Assembly: GCF_036237315.1 (NCBI RefSeq)
Contig: NZ_CP108356.1
Coordinates: forward strand, 6,639,501 to 6,703,500
DNA length: 64,000 bases
Direction of reading: 5' to 3'
Origin: Streptomyces sp. NBC_01351
GTDB taxonomy: Bacteria > Actinomycetota > Actinomycetes > Streptomycetales > Streptomycetaceae
Position numbers and translations under genes: made by a program. Shown here in pieces: positions 8,534 to 16,556 of this stretch (position 1 is its first letter; each line of letters begins with the position of its first letter). The notes under the pieces were generated by a model that was not told the DNA's origin, did no database searches, and worked only from the letters and a program-made list of their open reading frames with translations.

Positions 8534-8660
8534 CCCCGGCGGGGCCCGGTGTGTGCCGGGGCGTCCCCGCAGGGCGTCGAACGCCACCACGCTCGGCCCG
8601 CCGACACCTGGAAAACGTTCGACGCCCGAGGAGACGCCCCGGCGCGCGCCCGGACCCGGC
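8534..8660. repeat. Dispersed long-hairpin repeat, copy A
   Basis: Arms at 8558-8583 and 8616-8640 are complementary except for a short internal mismatch. Both carry GGGCGTCGAACG next to GGGGCGTC. They enclose a loop of about 32 bp containing CTCGGCCC. The flanking 20 bp GGCGCGCGCCCGGACCCGGC is identical in copy B (15721-15854). It lies downstream of the acyl-CoA dehydrogenase gene on the minus strand and upstream of the transporter gene. Confidence 0.88.
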
Positions 8661-8712
8661 GACCCCGCCCCCTGCCCCCGCTCCGCCCAGGACCCCCGCA
8701 GCGCGCCAGGAG

Positions 8713-9933
8713 CTACAGGTACCGCTTCAGCTCGCGGCGGGCCAGTGAGCGCTGGTGCACCTCGTCCGGCCCGTCGGCCAACCGCAGGGTCCGGGCCGCC
8801 GCCCACAGTTCGGCCAGCGGGAAGTCCTGGCTCACCCCGCCCGCCCCGTGCAACTGCACCGCGTCGTCCAGGATCCGCACCACCGCCCGCGGGGTCGCGA
8901 TCTTGATGGCCTGGATCTCGGTGTGCGCCCCGCGGTTCCCGGCCGTGTCCATCAGCCAGGCCGTCTTCAGCACCAGCAGCCGCAGCTGCTCCACCGTCAC
9001 CCGCGCGTCCGCGATCCAGTTCTGGACCACGCCCTGCGCGGCCAGCGGCTTGCCGAAGGCCGTACGCTCCACCGCGCGCTTGCACATCAACTCGATGGCC
9101 CGCTCCGCCATGCCGATCAGCCGCATGCAGTGGTGGATCCGGCCCGGGCCGAGCCGGGCCTGGGCGATGGCGAAACCGCCGCCCTCCTCGCCGATCAGGT
9201 TCGCCGCCGGAACCCGCACCCCGTCGAAGACCACCTCGGCATGGCCGCCGTGGTCGTGGTCCTCGTAGCCGTACACCGTCATCGCGCGGCGCACCTCCAC
9301 GCCCGGGGTGTCGCGCGGGACCAGGATCATCGACTGCTGGCGGCGCGGATCGGCGCCCTCCGGATCGGTCTTGCCCATCACGATGAAGATCCGGCAATCC
9401 GGGTTCATCGCCCCGGAGATGAACCACTTCCGCCCGGTCACCACATACTCGTCACCGCTGGCCGACCGCTCGATCCGGGTCTCGATGTTCGTCGCGTCCG
9501 AGGAGGCCACCTCGGGCTCGGTCATCGCGAACGCCGACCGGATCTCCCCGGCCAGCAGCGGCTCCAGCCACTGCTTCTTATGCTCCTCGTTCCCGAACTG
9601 CGCGAGCAGCTCCATGTTCCCGGTGTCCGGGGCCGCACAGTTGGTCGCCATCGGCGCCAGGTGCGGACTGCGGCCGGTGATCTCGGCGAGCGGGGCGTAC
9701 TGGAGGTTGGTCAGCCCCGCGCCGTACTCGCCATCGGGCAAGAAGAGGTTCCACAGGCCCTGGCGGCGCGCCTCGGCCTTCAGTTCACCGAACACGGCCG
9801 GGGTGTCCCAGGGCGAGGCCAGCCGCGCGCGCTGCTCGGTGGCGAGGGGCTCCGCCGGGTAGACGTACTCCTCCATGAACGCGAGCAGCCGCTCGCGGAG
9901 TTCCTCGGTCCGGGCGTCGAATGCGAAGTCCAT
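8713..9933 (-). CDS. Acyl-CoA dehydrogenase, ACAD10/11 type
   Basis: The protein is 406 aa from the ATG at 9933. The flavoprotein dehydrogenase fold is shown by FAMTEPEVASSDATNIETRI, the KWFISGAMNPDCRIFIVMGKT strand, the HCMRLIGMAERAIELMCKRA segment and a C-terminal DGPDEVHQRSLARREL. The last motif, with Asp (about residue 387) where most acyl-CoA dehydrogenases have the catalytic Glu of YEGTSE, is typical of ACAD10/ACAD11. Those enzymes work with a fused or neighbouring APH-type kinase on 4-hydroxyacyl-CoAs. Here the kinase gene lies just 13 bp upstream in the same direction, which supports that reading. FAD is the expected cofactor. Confidence 0.9.
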   Translation of the reverse strand: MDFAFDARTEELRERLLAFMEEYVYPAEPLATEQRARLASPWDTPAVFGELKAEARRQGLWNLFLPDGEYGAGLTNLQYAPLAEITGRSPHLAPMATNCAAPDTGNMELLAQFGNEEHKKQWLEPLLAGEIRSAFAMTEPEVASSDATNIETRIERSASGDEYVVTGRKWFISGAMNPDCRIFIVMGKTDPEGADPRRQQSMILVPRDTPGVEVRRAMTVYGYEDHDHGGHAEVVFDGVRVPAANLIGEEGGGFAIAQARLGPGRIHHCMRLIGMAERAIELMCKRAVERTAFGKPLAAQGVVQNWIADARVTVEQLRLLVLKTAWLMDTAGNRGAHTEIQAIKIATPRAVVRILDDAVQLHGAGGVSQDFPLAELWAAARTLRLADGPDEVHQRSLARRELKRYL

Positions 9934-9946
9934 GCTGATCGGCTCC

Positions 9947-11005
9947 TCAGCCTTCGTGCAGTTCCTGGAGGGTGGTCAGTCCGTGCTCGATGAAGACCGG
10001 CACCAGCTCGCCGATCCGGTCGAATCCCGCCCCGACCGTCTGCCCGAGCGTGTAGCGGTAGTGGATGCCTTCGAGGATCACCGCGAGCTTGAACCAGGCG
10101 AAGGCCGTGTACCAGGCGATGGCGCCGGTGTCCCGCCCGGAGCGGGCGGCGTACCGCTCCACGAGCTCGGCCGGCGTCGGATGGCCCGGCGCCCCGCTCG
10201 TCGTGCTGACCGGGGATTCCGTCAGGCCCAGGTCGGAGCTGTACATCACCAGCAGCCCGAGGTCCGTCAGCGGATCCCCGAGCGTGGACATCTCCCAGTC
10301 CAGCACCGCCCGGATCGTGTCGTCCGGACCGCCGATCAGTACGTTGTCCAGCCGGAAGTCCCCGTGCACCACGGTCGGCGCCGGGGAGCCGGGCAGGGTC
10401 CGGCCGAGCGAGGCGTGCAGCTCGTCGATCCCGGCGAGCTCCCGCCCCCGCGAGGCCGCGAGCTGCTTGCCCCAGCGGCGCAGCTGCCGGTCGAGGAAGC
10501 CCTCCGGCCGGCCGAAATCGCCCAGGCCCACCGCCTCCGGGTCCACGGCGTGCAGCTCGACCAGGGTGTCGACCAGGCCCAGCACCGCCCGCCGGGTGCG
10601 CTCCGGGCCGATCGCGGCGAGCTGGCCGGCCGTCCGGTACGGCACCCCGTCCACGTACTCCATGACGTAGAACGGCGCGCCGAGCACGGATTCGTCCTCG
10701 CACAGCAGCAGCGCCTCCGGCACAGGCACGGCCGTGCCGTGCAGCGCCGCGATGACCCGGTGCTCGCGCCGCATGTCGTGCGCGGTGGCCAGCACGTGGC
10801 CGAGCGGGGGCCGGCGCACCACCCAGCGGGAGGTCCCGTCCGTGACCTCGTACGTGAGGTTGGAGCGGCCGCCCTCGATCAGCCGGCCGCGCAGCGCCCC
10901 GGCCACGAGTCCCGGCCGCGCCCGGTCGAGATGACCGCGCAGCCGCTCCAGATCCAGGCCTCGTGGATCGGACGGGGCGGAAGCCGGATCCGGGGCTGAG
11001 CTCAT
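9947..11005 (-). CDS. APH-type phosphotransferase (ACAD10/LvaA-like acyl-CoA kinase)
   Basis: The protein is 352 aa from the ATG at 11005, with GGAGGTG seven bases upstream. The aminoglycoside-phosphotransferase fold shows intact catalytic signatures: VVHGDFRLDNVLI (HGDxxxxN) and AVLDWEMSTLGDPLTDLG (metal-binding Asp). The N-terminal GGRSNLTYEV and WVVRRPP supply the nucleotide-binding part. Members of this group phosphorylate the 4-hydroxyl of hydroxyacyl-CoAs (LvaA in Pseudomonas, the APH domain of ACAD10/11). It is the first gene of the APH-ACAD pair, behind the palindrome at 11070. An antibiotic-resistance role is unlikely given its acyl-CoA neighbours. Confidence 0.87.
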   Translation of the reverse strand: MSSAPDPASAPSDPRGLDLERLRGHLDRARPGLVAGALRGRLIEGGRSNLTYEVTDGTSRWVVRRPPLGHVLATAHDMRREHRVIAALHGTAVPVPEALLLCEDESVLGAPFYVMEYVDGVPYRTAGQLAAIGPERTRRAVLGLVDTLVELHAVDPEAVGLGDFGRPEGFLDRQLRRWGKQLAASRGRELAGIDELHASLGRTLPGSPAPTVVHGDFRLDNVLIGGPDDTIRAVLDWEMSTLGDPLTDLGLLVMYSSDLGLTESPVSTTSGAPGHPTPAELVERYAARSGRDTGAIAWYTAFAWFKLAVILEGIHYRYTLGQTVGAGFDRIGELVPVFIEHGLTTLQELHEG

Positions 11006-11069
11006 GGGGCGCACCTCCGTGCGGGAGTTGACGTCGCGGGTTCGGGCCTTCGTCGTTCGGAGACATCAT

Positions 11070-11087
11070 GCCGACCAGTCGGTATGT
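11070..11087. promoter_or_regulatory. TetR-type operator upstream of the kinase-dehydrogenase pair
   Basis: GCCGACCAGTCGGT (11070-11083) is a nearly perfect palindrome. Read on the minus strand, the stretch 11073-11087 is ACATACCGACTGGTC, which matches 14 of 15 bases of the site before the SDR gene. It lies 65 bp upstream of the kinase start. This is direct sequence evidence for one regulator acting on both units. Confidence 0.65.
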
Positions 11088-11145
11088 AGTCCAGAGTGCG
11101 GCCGAAGGAAGTGCCCCCCAGTACCCCTGCCGCCCCGCCCCCTCG

Positions 11146-11180
11146 CCTGCCTGCCTGCCTGCCTGCCCGCCCGCCCGTGC
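11146..11180. repeat. TGCC/CGCC tetranucleotide repeat
   Basis: Four to five TGCC units run into CCGCCCG units just before the stop of the MBL-hydrolase gene, between two minus-strand genes. It is a simple sequence repeat that can slip, with no recognisable function. Confidence 0.75.
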
Positions 11181-11184
11181 CGAG

Positions 11185-12096
11185 TCAGGCGTGGCAGAGG
11201 ATCGGCGTCCCGCCGTTCATCACGGTCATGTCCCGGAGCACAGCCGGGACGTCCAGCGGGACACCCTCCGGCTCCCCGGCCAGTTCCGCGTACGCCCGGT
11301 GCAGGTTCGCCACGAGCCGCTCGCTCTCGCGCCACGCGGCGAACTCGCCGAGGTCGGCCCGCCGGGCCGCCTCCAGCGGGGTCAGCCCCTCGTCCCGGCC
11401 CTCCCGCGCAAGTTCGGCCACGTACCGCAGATAGCGCTCGGTGGACTCGAAGGCCGAAGGGTCGGTCAGCGGGCCGTGGCCCGGCACCACCGTTTCCGCG
11501 TCCAGCGACCGCAGCAGTTCCAGCGCCCGCAGCGAGCCGGCCAGCGAGCCCATCGCCAGGAACGGGGTCCCCTCCGCGAAGACCAGGTCGCCGGTGAACA
11601 CCACCCGCTGCCGGGGCAGCCACACGATCGAGTCCCCGGTGGTGTGCGCGACGCCAGGGTGGACGACCCGTACCTCCGTGTCGCCGACGTGCAGGGTCGT
11701 CCGGTCGCTGTACGTCAGGTCGGGTGCGGTGATGGATATCGCGCCGAAGTCCGTCCCGGGCCAGATCGTCTCCAGCTGGTGCCCGGCGGCGAGTTGCTCG
11801 ACCCGCGCGTTGTCGTGCCCGAGGATCAGCGCCTCGGGTGCGAACAAACCGTTGCCGTAGGTGTGGTCACCGTGGTGGTGGGTGTTCACCACGGTGCGGG
11901 GGAGCGGCACCCCGGCCGACACGACCGCCTCGCGCAGGGCCAGGGCCCGCCGCTCGGTGGCGGCGGTGTCGACGAGCAGGGTGCGGGCCCCGTCGCTCAC
12001 GAACCCGGCGTTGTTCAGGCACCAGCCGCCGTCCGGCTGCACGTAGGCGTACACGCCCGGCGCGGGCCGGACCAGGTACGGAGCGTCGGCGGTCAT
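11185..12096 (-). CDS. MBL-fold metallo-hydrolase
   Basis: The protein is 303 aa from the ATG at 12096, with GGGGAG upstream. The metallo-beta-lactamase fold is shown by VNTHHHGDHTYGN (HxHxDH: THHHGDH) near residue 87, VAHTTGDSIVWL, VFTGDLVF and VVPGHGPLT, which supply the expected two-metal ligand set. The family includes thioesterases, lactonases and glyoxalase-II-like enzymes, and the sequence does not decide between them. It lies upstream of the kinase gene on the same strand but about 180 bp from it and across the operator, so it is probably a separate unit. A lactonase or thioesterase serving the cluster is conceivable (inference). Confidence 0.85.
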   Translation of the reverse strand: MTADAPYLVRPAPGVYAYVQPDGGWCLNNAGFVSDGARTLLVDTAATERRALALREAVVSAGVPLPRTVVNTHHHGDHTYGNGLFAPEALILGHDNARVEQLAAGHQLETIWPGTDFGAISITAPDLTYSDRTTLHVGDTEVRVVHPGVAHTTGDSIVWLPRQRVVFTGDLVFAEGTPFLAMGSLAGSLRALELLRSLDAETVVPGHGPLTDPSAFESTERYLRYVAELAREGRDEGLTPLEAARRADLGEFAAWRESERLVANLHRAYAELAGEPEGVPLDVPAVLRDMTVMNGGTPILCHA

Positions 12097-12205
12097 CTGC
12101 GGTCTCCCCGGGTCGCGTTGACAGGAGTCGCCCCGCATCCTGCCAGCCGCCGCCGCTCCGGGGGAGGGCGGGTGCCGCGGCGGCCCCGCCCCTCAGCCGG
12201 TCCGG

Positions 12206-12502
12206 TCAGTGGTCGTCGTAGTGCCCGTCGTGCGCGGCGTGCCGGTGCCCGTCGTGCACGTAGTCGACGTGGTCCCCGTGCCGTACCGCCTCGTGCCCGC
12301 AGTCCGCGCCGTGCGCGTGGGTGTGGCCGTCGTGGGTGGTGTGGCCCGTGGTCTCGCACTCGTCCCAGTGCCCGGAGTGCTCCCGGTGCAGGTGGCCGTC
12401 GTGGGCGTAGTCGACGTGGTCGCCGTGCGAGACCGCCTGGTGGCCGCAGCCGGCGCCGTGCGTGTGTTCGTGCGTGGCGTGTTCCTGGTGCATGGTCGTC
12501 AT
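12206..12502 (-). CDS. Histidine-rich metal-binding protein with internal duplication
   Basis: The protein is 98 aa from an ATG at 12502, with 27 histidines. It contains two copies, 49 residues apart, of a unit reading HTHGAGCGHQAVSHGDHVDY and then HDGHLH (residues 13-39) and HAHGADCGHEAVRHGDHVDY and then HDGHRH (62-88). Each unit has one Cys flanked by several His and Asp. The composition indicates binding of Zn, Ni, Co or Cu, as a store, buffer or chaperone. There is no signal peptide or membrane segment. Codon use is normal for the window. No adjacent metal transporter is present. The exact metal is unknown. Confidence 0.8.
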   Translation of the reverse strand: MTTMHQEHATHEHTHGAGCGHQAVSHGDHVDYAHDGHLHREHSGHWDECETTGHTTHDGHTHAHGADCGHEAVRHGDHVDYVHDGHRHAAHDGHYDDH

Positions 12503-12584
12503 GACGCCGAGGCTAGTGGCGATCGTCCGGTATCGCCCGTTGTGTCGGGGTGGCGCGAGGAAACCGGATGATCGGACCGGCAGC

Positions 12585-12902
12585 TCAGGCGATCACGGCC
12601 ATCGCGAACACCGCCAGCGCCAGCGTGCACGCCATCGCCGCCAGTGCCGCCCGCGGCGAGAGCGTCCGCGGCCGGGCCGCCGCCAGCGCCCGGATCCGCC
12701 GGTGCGCCACCCACAGGAACAGCAGCCAGACCAGCGCGATCACCGCCGCCCCCGCCACCTCCGCCGTCGTGCCGCCCCCGCGCATCGCCTGCCGCAGGGC
12801 CAGTACCGCCACGACCGACGCGGCCAGCGTCGTACGCCGCCACGCGAGCCGGGTCCGCTCCGGCTGGAGGCCCGAGTCGCGCCCCTCGCCGTACGTGCTC
12901 AC
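12585..12902 (-). CDS. DUF202 small membrane protein
   Basis: The protein is 105 aa. It starts with a soluble stretch GLQPERTRLAWRRTTLA, the DUF202 signature (ERTxLAWxR), followed by three hydrophobic helices (residues about 27-45, 50-65 and 85-104). The family is of unknown function, and pairs of DUF202 proteins are common. The start lies 4 bp after the stop of the YidH-like gene, so the two form an operon and their products may form one membrane complex (inference). Confidence 0.85.
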   Translation of the reverse strand: MSTYGEGRDSGLQPERTRLAWRRTTLAASVVAVLALRQAMRGGGTTAEVAGAAVIALVWLLFLWVAHRRIRALAAARPRTLSPRAALAAMACTLALAVFAMAVIA

Positions 12903-12906
12903 GCAC

Positions 12907-13305
12907 TCACCGCCCGGACGTCCAGCCCAGCAGCACGACCACCACCATCGCCACCGCCACCAGTCCCACGCCCAGGCTCAGTACCACGGGGAACCGCGAC
13001 AGCGGCAGGTCCTCGCCCCGCCGCATCGCCCGCTCGCACCGCACCCAGTGGTTCACCGCCCGCAGGGAGCACGCCGCGCCGACCGCCAGCAGCGCGAAGG
13101 CCATCCCGATCCGTACCCCCCACCGCAGGTCGGGCAGGAACTGGTCCACCGCGAAACCACCGCCCACCAGGGCCAGCGCCGTGCGGATCCAGGCCAGGAA
13201 GGTCCGTTCGTTGGCCAGCGAGAAGCGGTAGTCGGGGGTCTCGCCCTCGTCCCTCAGGCGCGAGGGTGCGAACCAGAGGCGCACGTCCTTGACGAAGTCG
13301 ATCAC
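12907..13305 (-). CDS. YidH-like DUF202 membrane protein
   Basis: The protein is 132 aa from a GTG at 13305. It contains DYRFSLANERTFLAWIRTALALVGGGFAV, the classic YidH/DUF202 motif, followed by two more hydrophobic helices (RIGMAFALLAVGAAC and VVLSLGVGLVAVAMVVVVLLG). It is a three-helix inner-membrane protein of unknown role. It is the first gene of the DUF202 pair. Confidence 0.88.
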   Translation of the reverse strand: MIDFVKDVRLWFAPSRLRDEGETPDYRFSLANERTFLAWIRTALALVGGGFAVDQFLPDLRWGVRIGMAFALLAVGAACSLRAVNHWVRCERAMRRGEDLPLSRFPVVLSLGVGLVAVAMVVVVLLGWTSGR

Positions 13306-13374
13306 CCGCCCAATCTACGCGGTGCCGTCCCGCACCCCCGGGAGTGCGGGCGCACGCCACCGCCCGGCGGCCCG

Positions 13375-13905
13375 CTACGCCTCGCGCTGCCGGTACTCCG
13401 CCAGCCTCCGGTGCGCCTCCAGCCCGTCCGGCACCCAGGGCCACTCGCCCCCGGCGATCCGCCCGGCCAGCTCCTCGTCCGTCAGGAAGGCGTGCCACGC
13501 GACCTCGGACTCCTGCGGCCGCACGACGGTCTCGCACCGCACCTCGTGCACGTACGACCACCATGCGCCGCCCGGGCCCTCGTACAGGAACTTGAACAGC
13601 GGCTCCGGCTGCGGCAGCCCGTGGACGCCCAGCTCCTCCTCGGCCTCGCGCAGCGCGGCCTCCGCGTACGCCTCGCCGGCGCCCAGCACGCCGCCCACGA
13701 ACATGTCGTAGTACGAGGGGAAGACGAGCTTCGACGCGGTCCGCCGGTGCACGAAGATCCGGCCCTCCGCGTCCCTCGCCTGCACGAACACGCAGCGGTG
13801 GATCAGCCCTCGCGCGTACACCTCGCCGCGCGGGGCCCGCCCCACGACCCGGTCGTCCCGGTCCACCACGTCCAGCACTTCGTCAGCAGCACTCACACCG
13901 GTCAT
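13375..13905 (-). CDS. NUDIX hydrolase
   Basis: The protein is 176 aa from the ATG at 13905. The NUDIX box is complete: GVLGAGE, seven residues, then REAEEELGV (Gx5Ex7REUxEExGU), near residues 72-94. Preceding segments (DEVLDVVDRDDRVVGRAPRGEVYARGLIHRCVFVQ) resemble the isopentenyl-diphosphate-isomerase-like NUDIX subgroup. It likely hydrolyses a nucleoside-diphosphate-linked compound; the substrate is unknown. It is transcribed divergently from the FAD dehydrogenase, with a 76-bp gap. Confidence 0.9.
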   Translation of the reverse strand: MTGVSAADEVLDVVDRDDRVVGRAPRGEVYARGLIHRCVFVQARDAEGRIFVHRRTASKLVFPSYYDMFVGGVLGAGEAYAEAALREAEEELGVHGLPQPEPLFKFLYEGPGGAWWSYVHEVRCETVVRPQESEVAWHAFLTDEELAGRIAGGEWPWVPDGLEAHRRLAEYRQREA

Positions 13906-13981
13906 CCAACCACCGCTGTTGACTGGTTACCGCTCCGTAGCCAAGGATCTGCCCCACCACCGACGGAGGACGGGTACACGC

Positions 13982-15637
13982 ATGACGTACGACGCAGACG
14001 TGATCGTGATCGGAGCCGGGCTCGCGGGCCTCGCCGCAACCGCGGAACTCGTGGACGCGGGCCGCAAGGTCATCCTGCTCGACCAGGAGCCGGAGCAGTC
14101 CATCGGGGGCCAGGCGCACTGGTCCTTCGGCGGCCTGTTCTTCGTGGACTCGCCCGAACAGCGACGAATGCGGATCAAGGACACCCGCGACCTCGCCCTC
14201 CAGGACTGGATGGGCACCGCCGGCTTCGACCGCGAGGAGGACCTCTGGGCCCGCCGCTGGGCCGAGGCGTACGTGGACTTCGCGGCCGGCGAGAAGCGGT
14301 CGTGGCTGCACCGCCAGGGAGTCCGCTTCTTCCCCGTCGTCGGCTGGGCGGAGCGCGGCGGCTACGACGCCAACGGCCACGGCAACTCCGTCCCCCGCTT
14401 CCACATCACCTGGGGCACCGGCCCCGGCCTCGTCGAGCCCTTCGAGCGCCGGGTCCGCGCCGGGGTGGCCCGCGGCCTGGTCCAGCTGAAGTTCCGCCAC
14501 CGGGTCACCGGCCTGTCCCGGACGGCGGGCGCGGTGGACACCGTGACGGGCGAGATCCTGGAGCCCTCGGCGGCCGTACGGGGCGCCGCGAGCAGCCGCG
14601 AGACCGCCGGGGCGTTCTCCCTGCGGGCCCAGGCGGTGATCGTGACCAGCGGTGGCATCGGCGGCAACCACGACCTCGTACGCGCCCAGTGGCCGGCCCG
14701 GCTCGGCACCCCGCCGGCCCGGATGCTCTCCGGGGTCCCTGCGCACGTGGACGGCCTGATGCTCGGCATCGCCGAGGAAGCCGGGGCGAGCCACATCAAC
14801 AAGGACCGGATGTGGCACTACACCGAGGGCATCGAGAACTGGAACCCGATCTGGGCCAGGCACGGCATCCGCATCCTGCCCGGCCCGTCCAGCCTCTGGC
14901 TCGACGCCACGGGCAAGCGGCTGCCCGTACCGCTCTTCCCGGGCTTCGACACGCTCGGCACCCTCGACCACATCATGAAGACCGGCCACGACCACACATG
15001 GTTCGTCCTCAACCAGCGCATCATCGGCAAGGAGTTCGGCCTCTCCGGCTCCGAACAGAACCCGGACCTCACCGGCAAGTCGATCCGCGACGTCATCGAC
15101 CGCGCCCGGCAGGCCGTCCCCGGCCCGGTCAAGGCCTTCATGGACAACGGCGCCGACTTCGTCGTCGAACGCGACCTGTCCGCCCTGGTGCGCGGGATGA
15201 ACGCGGTCACCAAGGAGGACCTCCTCGACGAGGCCACCGTCCGCGACCAGATCGTGGCCCGCGACCGGGAGGTCGCCAACCCCTTCACCAAGGACCTCCA
15301 GGTGATGGCGATCCACGGGGCCCGCAAGTACCTCGGCGACAAGCTGATCCGCACGGCCACCCCGCACCGGATCCTGGACCCCAAGGCCGGACCGCTCATC
15401 GCCGTACGGCTCTCGATCCTGACCCGCAAGTCCCTGGGCGGCCTGCAGACCGACCTCTCCTCCCGCGTCCTGACCGGGGCCGGCGAACCACTGCCCGGCG
15501 TCTACGCGGCGGGCGAGGCGGCCGGCTTCGGCGGTGGAGGGGTACACGGCTACCGGGCCCTGGAAGGCACCTTCCTGGGCGGCTGCCTCTTCTCAGGCCG
15601 CACGGCAGGCCGCGCCGCAGCCCAAGCAACGGCCTGA
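13982..15637 (+). CDS. FAD-binding dehydrogenase (fumarate reductase / ketosteroid dehydrogenase-like)
   Basis: The protein is 551 aa from the ATG at 13982, preceded by GGAGGAC. The N terminus MTYDADVIVIGAGLAGLAAT is a Rossmann FAD-binding motif (GxGxxG). GGQAHWSFGGLFFVD follows, as in the 'FAD-binding dehydrogenase' subgroup of the FAD_binding_2 family. A C-terminal segment GVYAAGEAAGFGGGGVHGYRALEGTFLGGCLFSGR closes the FAD site. It has no signal peptide. Family members desaturate or reduce C=C bonds next to carbonyls; the substrate is not evident. It is a single-gene unit followed by the hairpin repeat copy B. Confidence 0.88.
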   Translation: MTYDADVIVIGAGLAGLAATAELVDAGRKVILLDQEPEQSIGGQAHWSFGGLFFVDSPEQRRMRIKDTRDLALQDWMGTAGFDREEDLWARRWAEAYVDFAAGEKRSWLHRQGVRFFPVVGWAERGGYDANGHGNSVPRFHITWGTGPGLVEPFERRVRAGVARGLVQLKFRHRVTGLSRTAGAVDTVTGEILEPSAAVRGAASSRETAGAFSLRAQAVIVTSGGIGGNHDLVRAQWPARLGTPPARMLSGVPAHVDGLMLGIAEEAGASHINKDRMWHYTEGIENWNPIWARHGIRILPGPSSLWLDATGKRLPVPLFPGFDTLGTLDHIMKTGHDHTWFVLNQRIIGKEFGLSGSEQNPDLTGKSIRDVIDRARQAVPGPVKAFMDNGADFVVERDLSALVRGMNAVTKEDLLDEATVRDQIVARDREVANPFTKDLQVMAIHGARKYLGDKLIRTATPHRILDPKAGPLIAVRLSILTRKSLGGLQTDLSSRVLTGAGEPLPGVYAAGEAAGFGGGGVHGYRALEGTFLGGCLFSGRTAGRAAAQATA

Positions 15638-15644
15638 AGCCCAG

Positions 15645-15854
15645 TCCAGTCCCCGCCGGCCCCGTCTGGGGCCGGGGGTGCGGTGGGGCGTCCCCGCAGG
15701 GAGCCGCGCCCCAGGCCAGTCCCCGCCGGCTCGGACGGGGCCGGGTGTGTGTCGGGGCGTCCCCGCAGGGCGTCGAACGCGACGCCCTCGGCCCACCGAC
15801 CCCTGGCACCGTTCGACGCCCGAGGAGACGCCCCGGCGCGCGCCCGGACCCGGC
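15645..15854. repeat. Dispersed long-hairpin repeat, copy B, with partial duplication
   Basis: Arms at 15754-15779 and 15810-15834 are identical to those of copy A (8558-8583 and 8616-8640) and form a hairpin of about 25 bp. A partial unit with the same left end (CCAGTCCCCGCCGG ... GGGGCGTCCCCGCAGGG) precedes it at about 15645-15700, a tandem duplication of the left part. It sits between the convergent FAD dehydrogenase and ASCH genes, where it could act as a transcription terminator. Confidence 0.88.
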
Positions 15855-15918
15855 CGGGTCGGCCCACGCGCACCGGCCCCGCCCCAGCTGGGCCGGCCAC
15901 GCCCCGGCCCGCCCGCGC

Positions 15919-16350
15919 TCAGCTCCCGCCGGCCCGCTCCAGCACGCGGAAACGTTCCATCACCACGAGCGTGTCGTCGTCGACCGTGAACCCCGGATCG
16001 CCGAGAAACTCGCGCGACTGCGCCCCGTGCCAGAACCCCTCGTGCGAGGCGCGCCATTCGGCCACCGACGCGTACCCCTCACCCTCCGCCAGCGCGTGCG
16101 CCAGGTCCACTTCGCCGAGCCTCAGCACCCGTACGTCCGTTACCTCCAGGACGGCCACAGGACACTCGGCGGAGTCCACCAAGGCCGTCCGCTGCCCCGC
16201 CTCGGGCAGCGGCTCACCCTCCGCCCGGTATGCCGCCAGCAGGTCCGTCGTGGCGGTCTTCGTCCCGCTCAGCACGGCCGCGACCAGCTGGTCGCGCAGC
16301 GGCCCCGGGAAGCCCAGCTCGTACGGCGGGAGATCGTCGATGTTCGTCAT
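15919..16350 (-). CDS. ASCH-domain protein
   Basis: The protein is 143 aa from the ATG at 16350. Segments LRDQLVAAVLSGTKTATTDLLAAY, a central VAVLEVTDVRVLRLGEVDLAHALAEGEGYASVAEWRASHEGFW and a C-terminal VVMERFRVL are the standard ASCH (PUA-like) fold seen in YqfB-like proteins. ASCH proteins bind RNA or modified nucleosides, and some hydrolyse N4-acetylcytidine. The conserved Lys (SGTKTATT) and Glu are present. It is a single-gene unit. Confidence 0.88.
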   Translation of the reverse strand: MTNIDDLPPYELGFPGPLRDQLVAAVLSGTKTATTDLLAAYRAEGEPLPEAGQRTALVDSAECPVAVLEVTDVRVLRLGEVDLAHALAEGEGYASVAEWRASHEGFWHGAQSREFLGDPGFTVDDDTLVVMERFRVLERAGGS

Positions 16351-16556
16351 GGCCCCACCCTACGGATACTCGGCACGGACATCCCCGAACCGGCACAAGC
16401 GTCCCAACTCGCATCACCCTCAAAGCAGTTGAAACCCGCCAGCCAGTGGACTGGACCTTGACTCGGAGCCGGGCCTACCGCTTTGCTGTGCGTGATCACC
16501 GGTTCGCTCACCGGCGTGATCCCCCGACCACCCGCGTCCTGGAGGGAAAACCGCGG

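Noticed and set aside
9947..11005. Aminoglycoside resistance gene
   Set aside because: The APH fold is shared, but the adjacent ACAD10/11-type dehydrogenase and shared operator point to acyl-CoA metabolism.
12550..16461. Very long plus-strand open frame from the DUF202 genes through the FAD dehydrogenase
   Set aside because: It is Arg/Pro-rich and lies out of frame with, or antisense to, genes that have real motifs.
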